Assembly (NCBI RefSeq): GCF_022346005.1
Contig: NZ_JAKRMY010000006.1
Span: forward strand, 62,001 to 126,000
DNA: 64,000 bases
Direction: 5' to 3'
DNA from: Corynebacterium sp. ACRPS
GTDB lineage: Bacteria > Actinomycetota > Actinomycetes > Mycobacteriales > Mycobacteriaceae
Shown here one piece after another: positions 36,362 to 45,597 of this stretch. The notes under the pieces are model-generated. The model worked only from the letters and a program-made list of their open reading frames with translations, ran no database searches and was not told the origin of the DNA. How positions within the stretch are numbered: position 1 is the stretch's first letter; the number at the start of each line of letters is the position of its first letter. The position numbers and the translations under genes are program-made.

Positions 36362-36381
36362 GACCCTAGTTTCGCAGGGTC
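36362..36381 (-). terminator. possible weak terminator after scrB
   Basis: GACCCT/AGGGTC hairpin directly after the scrB stop codon, with TTTTTGCTTT six bases further on the minus strand. The short stem and offset U-run suggest partial read-through into ptsS. Confidence 0.4.
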
Positions 36382-37590
36382 TTAGTCCAGCGGCTCCCAT
36401 GCCTGCCAGGGAGCATCCCCAAAAACGGCGAAGGACGCGGCGATGCGACCGCCGCCGGCAAAGACTTCTACGGCGCAGCCATCGGCAATGAGCCGCATTT
36501 CTCCATCGGGGCATGTGATCGGCTCACCGCCGTTGAAAGAGATGGTGCCACCGCCTTGCACCACGCGGAACGCTTCCTTCCCGGTGGCGTCGACAAGCGC
36601 ATAAGCCCCCTCCCCCGTTACATCGATGGTCGAGCCAAAGCCGTCCCTGCCGCGGGTTTCCGGCAGCGCAGGCCACAGCGGTTCTTGACACAGGTAGTTA
36701 TCTTCCAGCCACAGCCGCCGCGGAATAGTCAAGGTATGCACCCACCCCTGCGTTGGCGTCTCATCATGACCGGGCATGCCCATCCAGCCCAACAGGATAT
36801 TTTCCTCGGTTGCTTGCGGCGCATAAAACTGCGTGCCGTGATCCAGAAGGGTAAAGCCGCGCTCAACGTGGAAATTAAGCCCGTCCAAGGTGCCGACGAC
36901 GTAGCCACACCGGTCCGTTTCCTCCTGTGGGCAGAAGATCAGCACGTGTTTATCCCCAAAGGTCAGCAGGTTGGGACACTCCCACATATAGCCACCGGGA
37001 AGCTGCGCGGGATCATCAAAAACAAGCTCACCTTGGAATTCCCACCGCTTTAAATCCTGCGAATAATACAGCACGATGGTTCCGCGTTCGTCTTCCGTTT
37101 GCGCACCAATGACCATGCGCCCTCCCTCCCCGGCGCGGGAAATATGGGGATCGCGGAAATGGCCGGTATATCCCTCCGGAGAATCAGCGATGAGCGGGTT
37201 GTCGGTATCGCGGACATAGATCCCGCCTTCTGGCCCGGAAGGGTCTATAACCCGCACGCGGTTCTGCGACGGGATGCGGCGCCCGTCTTCTTTCAAGTTC
37301 CCCGTATAAAAAAGCCACACGTCAGTGCCATCAACAACGGCCCCGCCGGAGTAGCACCCATCCTTGTCATAGGGCAGGTCAGGATAGAGCGCATCGGGAT
37401 AATGCCGCCATGGAGTAGGCGCGGACACCGTGGTGGTGGCGTGACCCCAGCCAGTCCGCTTGGGCTTGTGCGGAAAAGCAGGGTCATGCTGGTAATACGC
37501 GTGCAGAATATCGCCATCCACAAAAAGGCCATTGGGGTCATTGAGGCGGCCCAGTGGTGGGGCAAGGTGAAAGTTCGGTCGGTGGTTCAT
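36382..37590 (-). CDS. scrB: sucrose-6-phosphate hydrolase (GH32)
   Basis: 402 residues. GH32 motifs: RLNDPNG with nucleophile Asp18, HFRDPHI with transition-state Asp147, and MWECPNL with acid/base Glu204, in a five-bladed propeller-sized region, then a shortened C-terminal sandwich. No signal peptide, so it acts in the cytoplasm on the phosphorylated sugar delivered by the PTS, giving glucose-6-phosphate and fructose. Transcribed with ptsS. Only 20 bp separate its start from that of the divergent kinase. Confidence 0.92.
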   Translation of the reverse strand: MNHRPNFHLAPPLGRLNDPNGLFVDGDILHAYYQHDPAFPHKPKRTGWGHATTTVSAPTPWRHYPDALYPDLPYDKDGCYSGGAVVDGTDVWLFYTGNLKEDGRRIPSQNRVRVIDPSGPEGGIYVRDTDNPLIADSPEGYTGHFRDPHISRAGEGGRMVIGAQTEDERGTIVLYYSQDLKRWEFQGELVFDDPAQLPGGYMWECPNLLTFGDKHVLIFCPQEETDRCGYVVGTLDGLNFHVERGFTLLDHGTQFYAPQATEENILLGWMGMPGHDETPTQGWVHTLTIPRRLWLEDNYLCQEPLWPALPETRGRDGFGSTIDVTGEGAYALVDATGKEAFRVVQGGGTISFNGGEPITCPDGEMRLIADGCAVEVFAGGGRIAASFAVFGDAPWQAWEPLD

Positions 37591-37610
37591 GTCCCCGATA
37601 CTATGGAACT

Positions 37611-38495
37611 ATGACTATTCATGTGTGCGGCGAAGGCCTCGTGGACTTGGTTCCGGTATCCCCCGGCCGCTTGAATGACCTCACCCCGGCGCTGGGCGGC
37701 GGCCCCTTCAACGTGGCCATCGCGGCGGCGCGCTTGGGCGCGGACGTGGAGTTTCAATCGCGGATTTCTACCGATGGGTTTGGCCAAGAATTATTTCGAC
37801 GCTTGGAGGAAGAAGGCGTCGAGACCGCCCACGTGCAGCGCGGCGAAGAACCGACCACCTTGGCGGTGACCACCATCGCGGAAAACGGCACGGCTTCTTA
37901 TAACTTTTATGTGGAAGGCACCGCAGATCGCTTCGTTGAGCCCAAACTAGCTCCGGCAGATATCGCCTGCTTCGGTACCGTCTCCCTGGCCTTGGAACCG
38001 GGCGCTTCCCGCTACGCGCAGCTGCTCAGGGACTTCGCCGCACAGGGAACGCTCGTGGCCCTAGATCCCAGTATCCGGCCCTTTTATGCCACCGAAGCGC
38101 ATAAGAAATTCCTGACGGATTTGCTGCCACACGTCTCGGTGCTGAAGCTATCAGATGAAGAGGTGGACTTTTTAGGCGAGGACTTCACCAACCAAGTGCC
38201 CATCGTGGTCACCACCCGCGGCGGCGACGGAATTAGCGTCAGGGCTGGGGACACGTCCCTCGACGTTCCCGCCGCCGCAGTTGAAGTCACCGATACCATC
38301 GGTGCCGGCGACACCATCATGGCAGCCCTTTTGGCGCAATTAGATGAACGTGGCCTCGATGTGGACAAGGCCGCAGCACTAAGCGCCGAAGAGTGGCGCG
38401 AAATCCTCCACTTCGCTGCCACCGCAGCCGGCATCACCGTCTCCCGCACCGGCGCCAATCCCCCACTGCGCAAGGAAGTAGAGTCTGCCCTATGA
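37611..38495 (+). CDS. PfkB-family sugar kinase, probable fructokinase
   Basis: 294 residues from ATG 37611 (MTIHVCGEGLVDLVPV); a longer in-frame start overlaps scrB and is unlikely. Ribokinase-fold motifs ALGGGPFNVAIAAARLG near the N-terminus and DTIGAGDTIMAALLAQL with the catalytic Asp near residue 240. In a sucrose cluster it most likely phosphorylates the fructose released by ScrB. There is no ribosome-binding site in the 20-bp gap, so a leaderless or very short-leader message with a promoter inside scrB is likely. It overlaps the next gene by 4 bp (ATGA). Confidence 0.82.
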   Translation: MTIHVCGEGLVDLVPVSPGRLNDLTPALGGGPFNVAIAAARLGADVEFQSRISTDGFGQELFRRLEEEGVETAHVQRGEEPTTLAVTTIAENGTASYNFYVEGTADRFVEPKLAPADIACFGTVSLALEPGASRYAQLLRDFAAQGTLVALDPSIRPFYATEAHKKFLTDLLPHVSVLKLSDEEVDFLGEDFTNQVPIVVTTRGGDGISVRAGDTSLDVPAAAVEVTDTIGAGDTIMAALLAQLDERGLDVDKAAALSAEEWREILHFAATAAGITVSRTGANPPLRKEVESAL

Positions 38496-38887
38496 GCTAT
38501 ACCAAGCGCACGCTGTGGATACACCTGGGACTATTCCTCTTAGCGTTCCTCGCGTTCATCCTCCCCGTCGTCGTCGGCACCGCAGCCCTACTCCCCCTCT
38601 GGCTCTCGGGTGGAGTAAGCATCATCCTTGCAGCGGGCGCGCTTATCGATGCCGCCTTTAAATTCTTCGCCCCCGCCTCCCCACGCAGCCTCAAGCTACT
38701 CTCCGGCATCGCCGGCATCGTGCTGCTGGTGGGCTGGGTAATCTGGATCTACATATACGGCAACATGGCGGCCGTGGGTACGGGCACCTACCGCATTGGC
38801 AATTTCCTGTTGAGTGTCGGCTGCGTGCTCAACCTCTTCATCATCGCCATTTCGGTTTTGGACATCCGCCGGTTGGCGCGGCAGTAG
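38492..38887 (+). CDS. hypothetical four-span membrane protein
   Basis: 131 residues from ATG 38492, overlapping the kinase stop as ATGA, so coupled to it. Four hydrophobic segments: IHLGLFLLAFLAFILPVVVG, LLPLWLSGGVSIILAAGALI, LLSGIAGIVLLVGWVIWIYI and FLLSVGCVLNLFIIAISVL. No domain recognised and no catalytic motif seen. A link to sugar uptake is only positional. Confidence 0.75.
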   Translation: MSYTKRTLWIHLGLFLLAFLAFILPVVVGTAALLPLWLSGGVSIILAAGALIDAAFKFFAPASPRSLKLLSGIAGIVLLVGWVIWIYIYGNMAAVGTGTYRIGNFLLSVGCVLNLFIIAISVLDIRRLARQ

Positions 38888-38925
38888 CCAAGCCAAACGC
38901 TCCTGGCGCTTAGCGCGGGCAGCGC

Positions 38926-39753
38926 TTAGCTGTCGCTGGGGAGGACGCGGCGAGGGACGATAATGGGGGCATCGCCAAGCGGGTCGTCCCAGGCCTCCGC
39001 CTCGATACCATAGGCCTGCGCCAATACCTTCGGAGCCAGCGCTTGTTTCGGCGCCCCGCGCGCGATGATATCGCCGGCCTTCATCACCACCATGGAATCG
39101 GAGTAGTGGCCCGCGAGCATGAGATCGTGCAGGACCACAACCACCGTTTTGCCGGCGCGCGCCTGTGCGCGAGCCAGCTCCAACATGCTCATGGCATGGG
39201 CGGGGTCAAGGAAGGTCGTGGGTTCATCAAGAAGCAGCACCGGCGTATCTTGCGCCAGAGCCAATGCGAGCCAGACACGCTGGCGCTGCCCGCCCGACAG
39301 GGAGGCGATATCGCGGTCGAGGAAGTCCACAATCTCCGTGGCCTCGCAGGCCTGGGCGATGATCTCTCGGTCCGTAGGAGAAAGGCCGCGCATCCTGCCC
39401 TGATAGGGGTGGCGCCCGCGCGCGACCAACTCGCCTACCCGCAGCCCATCCGGCGCCACGGGGTGCTGTGGCAGCAATGCCACCTGCTGCGCGGCTTCCT
39501 TCGCGTTCATCGCATGCAGGTCAGCCTCCCCGACCATGACGCTGCCCTGCCGCGGGGCCAGGATTTTAGATAGCGTCTTAAGCAGCGTGGACTTGCCGCA
39601 GCCATTGGGCCCAATGAGCGTGGTGACCTCACCGGCGCGGGCGTGCAGGTCGACGCCGGCGAGGATATCCTCGCCGTCCTTATATCCCGCATGGATGCCG
39701 GTGGCTTCGAGGCTGCACCGGCGCTTCGAGCGCGTGGGCTGATTATCCGTCAT
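38926..39753 (-). CDS. iron-siderophore ABC transporter ATP-binding protein
   Basis: 275 residues from ATG 39753 (MTDNQPTRSKRRCSLEATGI), preceded by AAGGA at six bases; a start six codons earlier is possible. Walker A GPNGCGKSTLLKT, Q-loop ALLPQHP, signature LSGGQRQRVWLALA, Walker B VLLLDEPTTFLD. FecE/FepC type. Drives the two FecCD permeases encoded upstream on the same strand. Confidence 0.93.
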   Translation of the reverse strand: MTDNQPTRSKRRCSLEATGIHAGYKDGEDILAGVDLHARAGEVTTLIGPNGCGKSTLLKTLSKILAPRQGSVMVGEADLHAMNAKEAAQQVALLPQHPVAPDGLRVGELVARGRHPYQGRMRGLSPTDREIIAQACEATEIVDFLDRDIASLSGGQRQRVWLALALAQDTPVLLLDEPTTFLDPAHAMSMLELARAQARAGKTVVVVLHDLMLAGHYSDSMVVMKAGDIIARGAPKQALAPKVLAQAYGIEAEAWDDPLGDAPIIVPRRVLPSDS

Positions 39754-39837
39754 ATCTTTTCCTTCATCCACGAACGACTGTGTAGGACTTTGTGGTTGGC
39801 TCGTTTGTCCGGTCCTCGCTGTCGCGCGCCACAGCGT

Positions 39838-40872
39838 TTAGGTGCGCCGGGCCGCATTCCACACCAATACCACCAGGGCGCAGCCGCCGATGACCGAGGA
39901 AACCGCGCCCACCGGGGCATTGACCGGAATCGCGCCAGCGATGACGGCGCACACGGTCAGCAGCGCTGCGCCCGCGGCTGCCGATGCCACCGGCGATGGC
40001 GTAGGCGTGCGCGCCACCATCCGCGCCAGGTGCGGCGCTAGCAGCGCGATAAATCCAATGGGTCCCACCACCGAAACCACCACGGCACAGATACCGGTTG
40101 CCGCGATGAGCAACAGGGCGCGCTGGCGGGTGATATTGACACCCAGGGTGGTCGCGGAGGAATCATCATGGGCAAGCAGCGGCAGCTCCCGCGCGCACCA
40201 GATGCCTATGGCGAGAAACGGCGCCAGGGCCACCAGCAGAGGGACGATGACCTCCATGCGCACGAACCCGGTCGAGCCTGCCAGCCACGTCTGTGCCTCG
40301 GCCGCGCGCTGGATCTGGGCGCTGCGCATCAAATACGCCACGATGGCCTGAAACATCAGCGATAAGGCAATGCCGACGATGACGATGCGATTGCTCGTGC
40401 CGATGCCACCCAAGACGGCGAGGAGAATAACGACGAGGAGGGCACCGCACATCGCCAAGCATGCCCGCCACCAGAAGTCCGGGATACCGTCCGCGAAACC
40501 GGGGCGCGAATGCACGGTGCCCAGCACCACCAGGACCGATGCGCCGCCAGTAACGCCGAGGATATCCGGCGATGCTAGCGGGTTGCGGGCCATGGTCTGC
40601 GTCCACGAACCGGCCACGCCGAGGGCGGCGCCGACGATGACGGTGGCGATGGCAACAGGCAGGCGCAAGTCCCACACCACCCTGATGTGGCTCTCGCTGC
40701 CGCCGCCGGTGAGCACATCGAGGACCTGCCGCGGGCTCAATTCCAGCGGCCCTTGCCCCAGCAATACCAGGTAGGCGGCAAGCGCAATAAGGCCAAATAC
40801 GAGCGTAGAGGCGAGCACGCGGACGTGCTGGCGACGCTGTTGCGCTTGCAGGATACTGTTTATTGTTGTCAT
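39838..40872 (-). CDS. iron-siderophore ABC transporter permease (FecCD family)
   Basis: 344 residues, about nine to ten spans. Family motifs: RLPVAIATVIVGAALGVAGS, TQTMARNPLASPDILGVTGG and GPIGFIALLAPHLARMVART. Pairs with the upstream permease, overlapping it by 4 bp. An 84-bp gap separates it from the ATPase gene. Confidence 0.93.
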   Translation of the reverse strand: MTTINSILQAQQRRQHVRVLASTLVFGLIALAAYLVLLGQGPLELSPRQVLDVLTGGGSESHIRVVWDLRLPVAIATVIVGAALGVAGSWTQTMARNPLASPDILGVTGGASVLVVLGTVHSRPGFADGIPDFWWRACLAMCGALLVVILLAVLGGIGTSNRIVIVGIALSLMFQAIVAYLMRSAQIQRAAEAQTWLAGSTGFVRMEVIVPLLVALAPFLAIGIWCARELPLLAHDDSSATTLGVNITRQRALLLIAATGICAVVVSVVGPIGFIALLAPHLARMVARTPTPSPVASAAAGAALLTVCAVIAGAIPVNAPVGAVSSVIGGCALVVLVWNAARRT

Positions 40873-41948
40873 GCGTTATCGCCCCACGCTCTGCCCACGC
40901 CACGGTGGGCGCCCCAAATGAGGAAGGGCGCGCCCACGATGGCAAGCACGATAGACATCTCTAGCTCCGAGTTACCCACGATGAGCCGGCCGATGATATC
41001 GGCCGCGAGCACGGCGCAACCGCCCAAGAGCGCGGAGGGCAAGATCATCGTGGCCACGCTGGGGCCAACCACCCGCCGCACGATGTGAGGGATGGCGAAG
41101 CCGACGAAGGCAATGGGGCCCGTTGCCGCCGTGGCGCTGCCGGCCAGCACCACGACGCTGAGCGCCGCGCCCACCCGCGCGGTGGTGGGAGACCCGCCCA
41201 AGGCGAGCGAGGACTCCTCCCCCATGGCCAAAAGGTCGAGCGGCCTAGCCGCCATCGCCGCGCACGCGAGGCCAATGAGCAGGCCAATACCCGCAATGGC
41301 GACGTCTTCTGGGCCGCGCCCAAAGGTCGAGCCGATGGTCCAGCGCCGCATGCTATCGAGCACGTCCGTGGAATACAGGCCGATGATCGCCGCGCCCGAT
41401 CCCAAGGCGGCGGAGACGCCGGCGCCGACGAGAATGAGCGTCAGTGGGTCCTGGAACCGCCGCGAGACGGCCAGAACCAGCAGCGTGGTAATGCCCGCGC
41501 CAACGAGCGCGAGGGTGGTCCGCATGCCGGTGGTGGTAGCGATGCCAATGGCCGTGCCTAGGGCAACGAAGAACGACGCGCCCGCGGTAATACCGATAAA
41601 GCCCGGGTCCGCCAGCGGGTTCCTGGTCCACGATTGCGCCAAGACACCGGCGACGGCAAGGGCCGCGCCGGCGAAATAGGCCAAGAAGGTGCGCGGCATG
41701 CGCAGGTTCCACACGATATCGCGGATATCCTGCTCGCCTGCCCTGCGCAGCGCGGCGATGACCTCATCGGGTGGAATGGAACGGGAACCCAGCGCCAAGG
41801 ACGCCACCGCCAGCGCGAGGCTGGCGAGGATGAGGGCGACAAGGAACGTCGTGCGACCCTTTCCCCGCTCCATCACCGGTGTGGCTGTGGGGTTTTGCGC
41901 TGTGGAACCCGTCTGGATAGTCTGGCCGTCCTTCGTGGTTGCTGACAA
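40869..41948 (-). CDS. iron-siderophore ABC transporter permease (FecCD family)
   Basis: 359 residues. LRMPRTFLAYFAGAALAVAG, SWTRNPLADPGFIGITAGAS and GPIAFVGFAIPHIVRRVVGP are the FecCD hallmarks. The stop immediately precedes the next permease (ATGA overlap) and its start directly adjoins the binding-protein stop, so the four genes are one operon. Confidence 0.93.
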   Translation of the reverse strand: MSATTKDGQTIQTGSTAQNPTATPVMERGKGRTTFLVALILASLALAVASLALGSRSIPPDEVIAALRRAGEQDIRDIVWNLRMPRTFLAYFAGAALAVAGVLAQSWTRNPLADPGFIGITAGASFFVALGTAIGIATTTGMRTTLALVGAGITTLLVLAVSRRFQDPLTLILVGAGVSAALGSGAAIIGLYSTDVLDSMRRWTIGSTFGRGPEDVAIAGIGLLIGLACAAMAARPLDLLAMGEESSLALGGSPTTARVGAALSVVVLAGSATAATGPIAFVGFAIPHIVRRVVGPSVATMILPSALLGGCAVLAADIIGRLIVGNSELEMSIVLAIVGAPFLIWGAHRGVGRAWGDNA

Positions 41949-42896
41949 TTACAGCTTCTCTTCAAACTTATCTATTGCCCAAGGGATGGTCACTGGGTTC
42001 GGCATGCTCATGGCGTTGCCAGTATCCGTGTCCAGGTAGCGCACACGCTTATCCTTGACTACATCGAGGCCCTGGAAGGTCTTATCCTTCTTCAAGACAT
42101 CGGCAGAGCCGTTGTAGTCCAGGACAAAGAGGTGATCAACCTGGTTCAGCTTTGCGTAGTTTTCCGGGGCAATGTCAACGAAGAAGCTGCTGTCATCGCC
42201 CTTCAACTCATCGGGGATTTCCATGCCAAGATCCTCGATGAACTGGCCGCGCCCATCCTCATCGGTGTACAGGCCAATCTTGCCGTCATAAGGCATGACG
42301 ATGGCTGCGGACTTGCCCTGCAACTCGGTGTGCTCGCGGCGGAATTCCTCGAAGGCGTTCTCGGTGTCCTTGATAAGTTTATCGCCTTCGTCTTCCTTAT
42401 CCACGGCATCCGCGATGGCCTCAACTTGGTCCTCCCAGGGAACCTGCCAGTCTTCATAGCCATCCGGCTTGACGGTGGTCGGCGCGATATCCTCCAGGGA
42501 TTCCTTCGTGCGCGCATCTACTGCCTGGTTCACAGCAATAATCTTGGTGGGATCAGCAGCGGTAATCTGCTCGAAGGTATCCGCGGTGAAACCAGTTGCG
42601 GTGTTGTAGATGACCTCAGGCTTGGCATCGCCAAGCAGCTTCTTTGACCACGGGCCAACGCCGGAAGGATCGCCATCGCCCTCAGCGCCCCACGGCGCCA
42701 CCGTCACGGGAGTAATGCCTAGGGCGAGCAGCGTATCGGCATCCCCCAGGCCCAGGCTAGCCACGCGCTCTTCGCTGGCGGCGTCGGTGGACTGCGTGCT
42801 TTCATCGCCCTCACCACGCGAGCAACCGGCTAATGCGACGGCTCCGGCTGACAGCAGTGCCACAACGCCCATGGTGCGGCGTCCGAAAATCTTCAT
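41949..42896 (-). CDS. siderophore-binding lipoprotein
   Basis: 315 residues from ATG 42896 (MKIFGRRTMGVVALLSAGAV) with AAAGGG eight bases upstream; the longer frame begins in the leader. The lipobox is VALAGC. The mature part is a class III periplasmic-binding protein fold (SLGLGDADTLLALGITPVTV, VIYNTATGFTADTFEQITAA, ADPTKIIAVN, HLFVLDYNGSADVLKKD). It binds a ferric siderophore outside the membrane and feeds the FecCD/ATPase complex. First gene of the operon; the DtxR-like site at 42959 is 63 bp upstream. Confidence 0.93.
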   Translation of the reverse strand: MKIFGRRTMGVVALLSAGAVALAGCSRGEGDESTQSTDAASEERVASLGLGDADTLLALGITPVTVAPWGAEGDGDPSGVGPWSKKLLGDAKPEVIYNTATGFTADTFEQITAADPTKIIAVNQAVDARTKESLEDIAPTTVKPDGYEDWQVPWEDQVEAIADAVDKEDEGDKLIKDTENAFEEFRREHTELQGKSAAIVMPYDGKIGLYTDEDGRGQFIEDLGMEIPDELKGDDSSFFVDIAPENYAKLNQVDHLFVLDYNGSADVLKKDKTFQGLDVVKDKRVRYLDTDTGNAMSMPNPVTIPWAIDKFEEKL

Positions 42897-42958
42897 GAAG
42901 CTGGCCCTTTCAAAAAGGAAGAAATTGACGTTGCTGATCCTAGACCCCAATCAAAGGA

Positions 42959-42977
42959 TTAGGCAAGGCTTAGCTTC
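42959..42977. promoter_or_regulatory. DtxR-like iron box between siderophore importer and SIP gene
   Basis: TTAGGCAAGGCTTAGCTTC matches 13 of 19 positions of the DtxR consensus TTAGGTTAGSCTAACCTAA, including the whole TTAGG left arm and the AGGCT centre. Located between two divergent iron-uptake transcription units and just upstream of TATGTT (42985-42990), a -10 candidate for the SIP gene, so it would block that promoter under iron repletion. Confidence 0.65.
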
Positions 42978-42996
42978 GAACGAGTATGTTGAATGC

Positions 42997-43818
42997 ATGA
43001 GCTGTTCCCTACAATCGTCCCCGATGACTGAACACGCACTGATTCCCGTTACCCTGACCGCGAATGAACTGATCCGGCCGCGCCTGCACCGCCTGACGTT
43101 TCATGCCGAGGCGTTCCGGACGTATGACCTTGCCGGCCCCGATGAATTCTTTGGCCTTGTCATGCCCCAAACCGGGCAGGAATTTACGCCCTTCCCCGTC
43201 GACGGCGTTAACCTCCGAGCCGCCGTCGCCGCTATAGACGAGGAGACGCGGCCGGACCTGCGCTGGTACACCATCCGCGCGCTCCACCCCGAGGAGGCCA
43301 CTATCGATGTCGATGTGGTCACCCACGGCGATTCCGGCCCCGGCTCGCGATGGATTCTGCGCGCGCAACCCGGCGATACAGCGGGGTTCTTTACCTGCAA
43401 CGAGATGTGGCGGCCTACCGAGGCTGCGCAGCTATTGGTCGCCGATGCCTCCGCCCTGCCTGCCCTTCGGCACATCCTTTCCTACCAAGAGGAACATGAC
43501 CCAGCGAAGCTCGGTTCCACCGACGTTGTAGCGGTGGTCACCAGCGATGACGAGGTAGAGCCCGGGCTTACGGACAGGTGGGAGTCCCGCGTGCGCAGCA
43601 TGCGCGTCCTTCGCACCGAGCCGCACAAGGAGGCGGATTCTGTCGTTGCCACGCTGAAAGCAGATTATGCCGGTGCGCCGACGCCAGGATACGTGTGGGT
43701 CTCCGGCGAGGGGGACTTGGCGAAGAAGGTCCGGGGCCTCGTGGTGAGAGATTGGGGCCTTTCTTCCGACGACGTCACCTGGGTGCCCTACTGGTTCTAC
43801 GGAAGGGCCCGGCCTTAA
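42997..43818 (+). CDS. siderophore-interacting protein (SIP, ferric-siderophore reductase)
   Basis: 273 residues from ATG 42997, or 264 from ATG 43024; neither has a Shine-Dalgarno. The first lies about seven bases after a TATGTT -10 candidate and would give a leaderless message. N-terminal FAD-binding beta barrel (LRWYTIRALHPEEATIDVDV, then VTHGDSGPGSRWILRAQPGD), NAD(P)H-binding half (LLVADASALPALRHILSYQE), and the C-terminal YVWVSGEGDLAKKVRGLVVR then WGLSSDDVTWVPYWFYGRA typical of SIP proteins. It reduces the imported Fe3+-siderophore in the cytoplasm to release iron. Confidence 0.93.
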   Translation: MSCSLQSSPMTEHALIPVTLTANELIRPRLHRLTFHAEAFRTYDLAGPDEFFGLVMPQTGQEFTPFPVDGVNLRAAVAAIDEETRPDLRWYTIRALHPEEATIDVDVVTHGDSGPGSRWILRAQPGDTAGFFTCNEMWRPTEAAQLLVADASALPALRHILSYQEEHDPAKLGSTDVVAVVTSDDEVEPGLTDRWESRVRSMRVLRTEPHKEADSVVATLKADYAGAPTPGYVWVSGEGDLAKKVRGLVVRDWGLSSDDVTWVPYWFYGRARP

Positions 43819-43838
43819 GAGCTCTAAAACAGCGAAAG

Positions 43839-43874
43839 GCCCCTGTATCGAACCATATGGTCCGGTACAGGGGC
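43839..43874 (-). terminator. terminator after rpsQ
   Basis: Arms GCCCCTGTA (43839-43847) and TACAGGGGC (43866-43874) with an inner ACCATATGGT palindrome; on the minus strand followed by CTTTCGCTGTTTTAG. Lies between the convergent SIP and rpsQ genes and can serve both. Confidence 0.75.
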
Positions 43875-43889
43875 TGCGCTGGCTAGGTT

Positions 43890-44198
43890 TTACTTAGCCT
43901 TCTCGATGATCTTTACGAGACGGAAGTGCTTGTCCTTGGACAGCGGGCGGGTCTCAGCGATACGTACGAGATCGCCTACGCCTGCGGTTTCTTCCTCATC
44001 GTGCGCCTTAACCTTCTTGTTAGAGCGCATGATCTTGCCGTACAGAGCGTGCTGCTTGCGGTCTTCGATCTCGACGACGATGGTCTTGGACATCTTGTCC
44101 GAGACGACGTAGCCGGTGCGGACCTTAGGAGCACCCTTGACCTTCTCCTTCTTCGGAGTTGGTCCCTTCTTGGATTCAGTCACGTTAGCCTCACTCAT
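43890..44198 (-). CDS. rpsQ: 30S ribosomal protein S17
   Basis: 102 residues, about 18 longer than E. coli S17 because of a Lys/Pro-rich N-terminal extension ([19 protein letters not shown]). Core [20 protein letters not shown] and [20 protein letters not shown]. Last gene of the S10 block; rplN lies 10.8 kb further on. Confidence 0.97.
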   Translation of the reverse strand: MSEANVTESKKGPTPKKEKVKGAPKVRTGYVVSDKMSKTIVVEIEDRKQHALYGKIMRSNKKVKAHDEEETAGVGDLVRIAETRPLSKDKHFRLVKIIEKAK

Positions 44199-44200
44199 GA

Positions 44201-44431
44201 TTAAGCCTCAGCTCCCGGAGCGACAGACAGGCCCAGCTCGCGCTCGCGCAGAACGGTGTAGATGCGGGCAATGTCGCGCTTAACCGTGCCGATGCGGCGG
44301 TTGTTGGTCAGCTGGCCGGTGGCCTTCTGGAAACGAAGGTTGAACAGTTCTTCCTTCGCATCCTTCAGACGGGTTTCCAGCTCTGCGTTGTCGAGCTCAC
44401 GGAACTCGTGGGCGGGGGTACCGGTTGCCAT
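44201..44431 (-). CDS. rpmC: 50S ribosomal protein L29
   Basis: 76 residues from ATG 44431 ([20 protein letters not shown]), overlapping the rplP stop as TAATG. A longer frame into rplP is rejected. [20 protein letters not shown] then [19 protein letters not shown] is the signature helix pair. Located at the tunnel exit. Confidence 0.97.
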   Translation of the reverse strand: MATGTPAHEFRELDNAELETRLKDAKEELFNLRFQKATGQLTNNRRIGTVKRDIARIYTVLRERELGLSVAPGAEA

Positions 44432-44847
44432 TAGAACTGGTCCTCCTTCTTGATGATGCGGACCTTGCAAGGAAGCTTCTGGCCAGCGCGGCGCAGAGCC
44501 TCGATTGCAACAGCCTCAGTTGGGTAGCTCATCTCGAAAAGTACGCGGCCAGGCTTCACGTTAGCCACCCACTTCTCAACCGGGCCCTTACCAGAACCCA
44601 TACGAACACCGAGCGGCTTCTGGGTCAACGGACGGTCCGGGAAGATGTTGATCCACACCTTGCCACCACGCTTAACGTGGCGGTTGATGGCAATACGTGC
44701 GGCCTCAATCTGACGGTTGGTGATGTACGCAGGCTCCAGTGCCTGGATTGCGTAATCGCCGAAGTTAATGCGGTTTCCGCCCTTGGACACGCCACGACGG
44801 CTCGGGCGGTGCTGACGGCGGTACTTAACACGCTTAGGAATCAGCAT
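44431..44847 (-). CDS. rplP: 50S ribosomal protein L16
   Basis: 138 residues: [60 protein letters not shown]. Organises the A-site tRNA region. Three bases after rpsC. Confidence 0.98.
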   Translation of the reverse strand: MLIPKRVKYRRQHRPSRRGVSKGGNRINFGDYAIQALEPAYITNRQIEAARIAINRHVKRGGKVWINIFPDRPLTQKPLGVRMGSGKGPVEKWVANVKPGRVLFEMSYPTEAVAIEALRRAGQKLPCKVRIIKKEDQF

Positions 44848-44850
44848 GGA

Positions 44851-45597
44851 TTAGCCCTCCTGCTTCTGCTGTGCACGCTGGCGGCGCTGGCCACCGCGGC
44901 GGGAGCGACCGTTGCGGTCACCACGGCCACGGCCCTGTGCCGGAGCGTTCAGTTCGGACTCGCGTACGCCACCGACGACGTCACCCTTGTAGATCCACAC
45001 CTTGATGCCGATGCGGCCGAAGGTGGTGTGGGCCTCTGCGGTGCCGTAGTCGATCTCGGCGCGAAGAGTGTGCAGCGGAACGCGGCCCTCGTGGTAGCGC
45101 TCGACGCGGGACATTTCTGCACCGCCCAGGCGGCCGGACAGCAGGATCTTGATGCCCTTAACCTGTGGCTGGCGCATAGCGGACTGGATAGCCTTGCGCA
45201 TTGCACGACGGAATGCGACGCGGTTAACCAGCTGCTCCGCAATGGAGTGAGCAACGAGGGTTGCGTTTGCGTCTACCTGCTTGACCTCGAGGATGTTGAG
45301 GGCAACCATCTTGCCGGTGAGCTTTTCCAGCTCGCGACGGATGCGGTCAGCCTCAGCACCACGGCGGCCAATCACGATGCCCGGGCGGGCGGTGTGAATG
45401 TCCACGCGTACGCGGTCACGGGTGCGCTCGATAACAATGTCGGCGATGCCGGCGCGCTCGAGGCCCTTGTTGAGGTAGTTACGAATCTTGATGTCTTCGG
45501 CTACGTAGTTCGCGTAGTCCTTATCCGCGAACCAGTGGGTCTTCCAGTCGGAGGTGATGCCCAAACGTAGGCCGTGAGGATGGATCTTCTGGCCCAT
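44851..45597 (-). CDS. rpsC: 30S ribosomal protein S3
   Basis: 248 residues: [22 protein letters not shown] domain with [40 protein letters not shown], and a C-terminal Arg/Gly/Gln tail ([20 protein letters not shown]). Forms the mRNA entry site. Overlaps the rplV stop by one base. Confidence 0.98.
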   Translation of the reverse strand: MGQKIHPHGLRLGITSDWKTHWFADKDYANYVAEDIKIRNYLNKGLERAGIADIVIERTRDRVRVDIHTARPGIVIGRRGAEADRIRRELEKLTGKMVALNILEVKQVDANATLVAHSIAEQLVNRVAFRRAMRKAIQSAMRQPQVKGIKILLSGRLGGAEMSRVERYHEGRVPLHTLRAEIDYGTAEAHTTFGRIGIKVWIYKGDVVGGVRESELNAPAQGRGRGDRNGRSRRGGQRRQRAQQKQEG

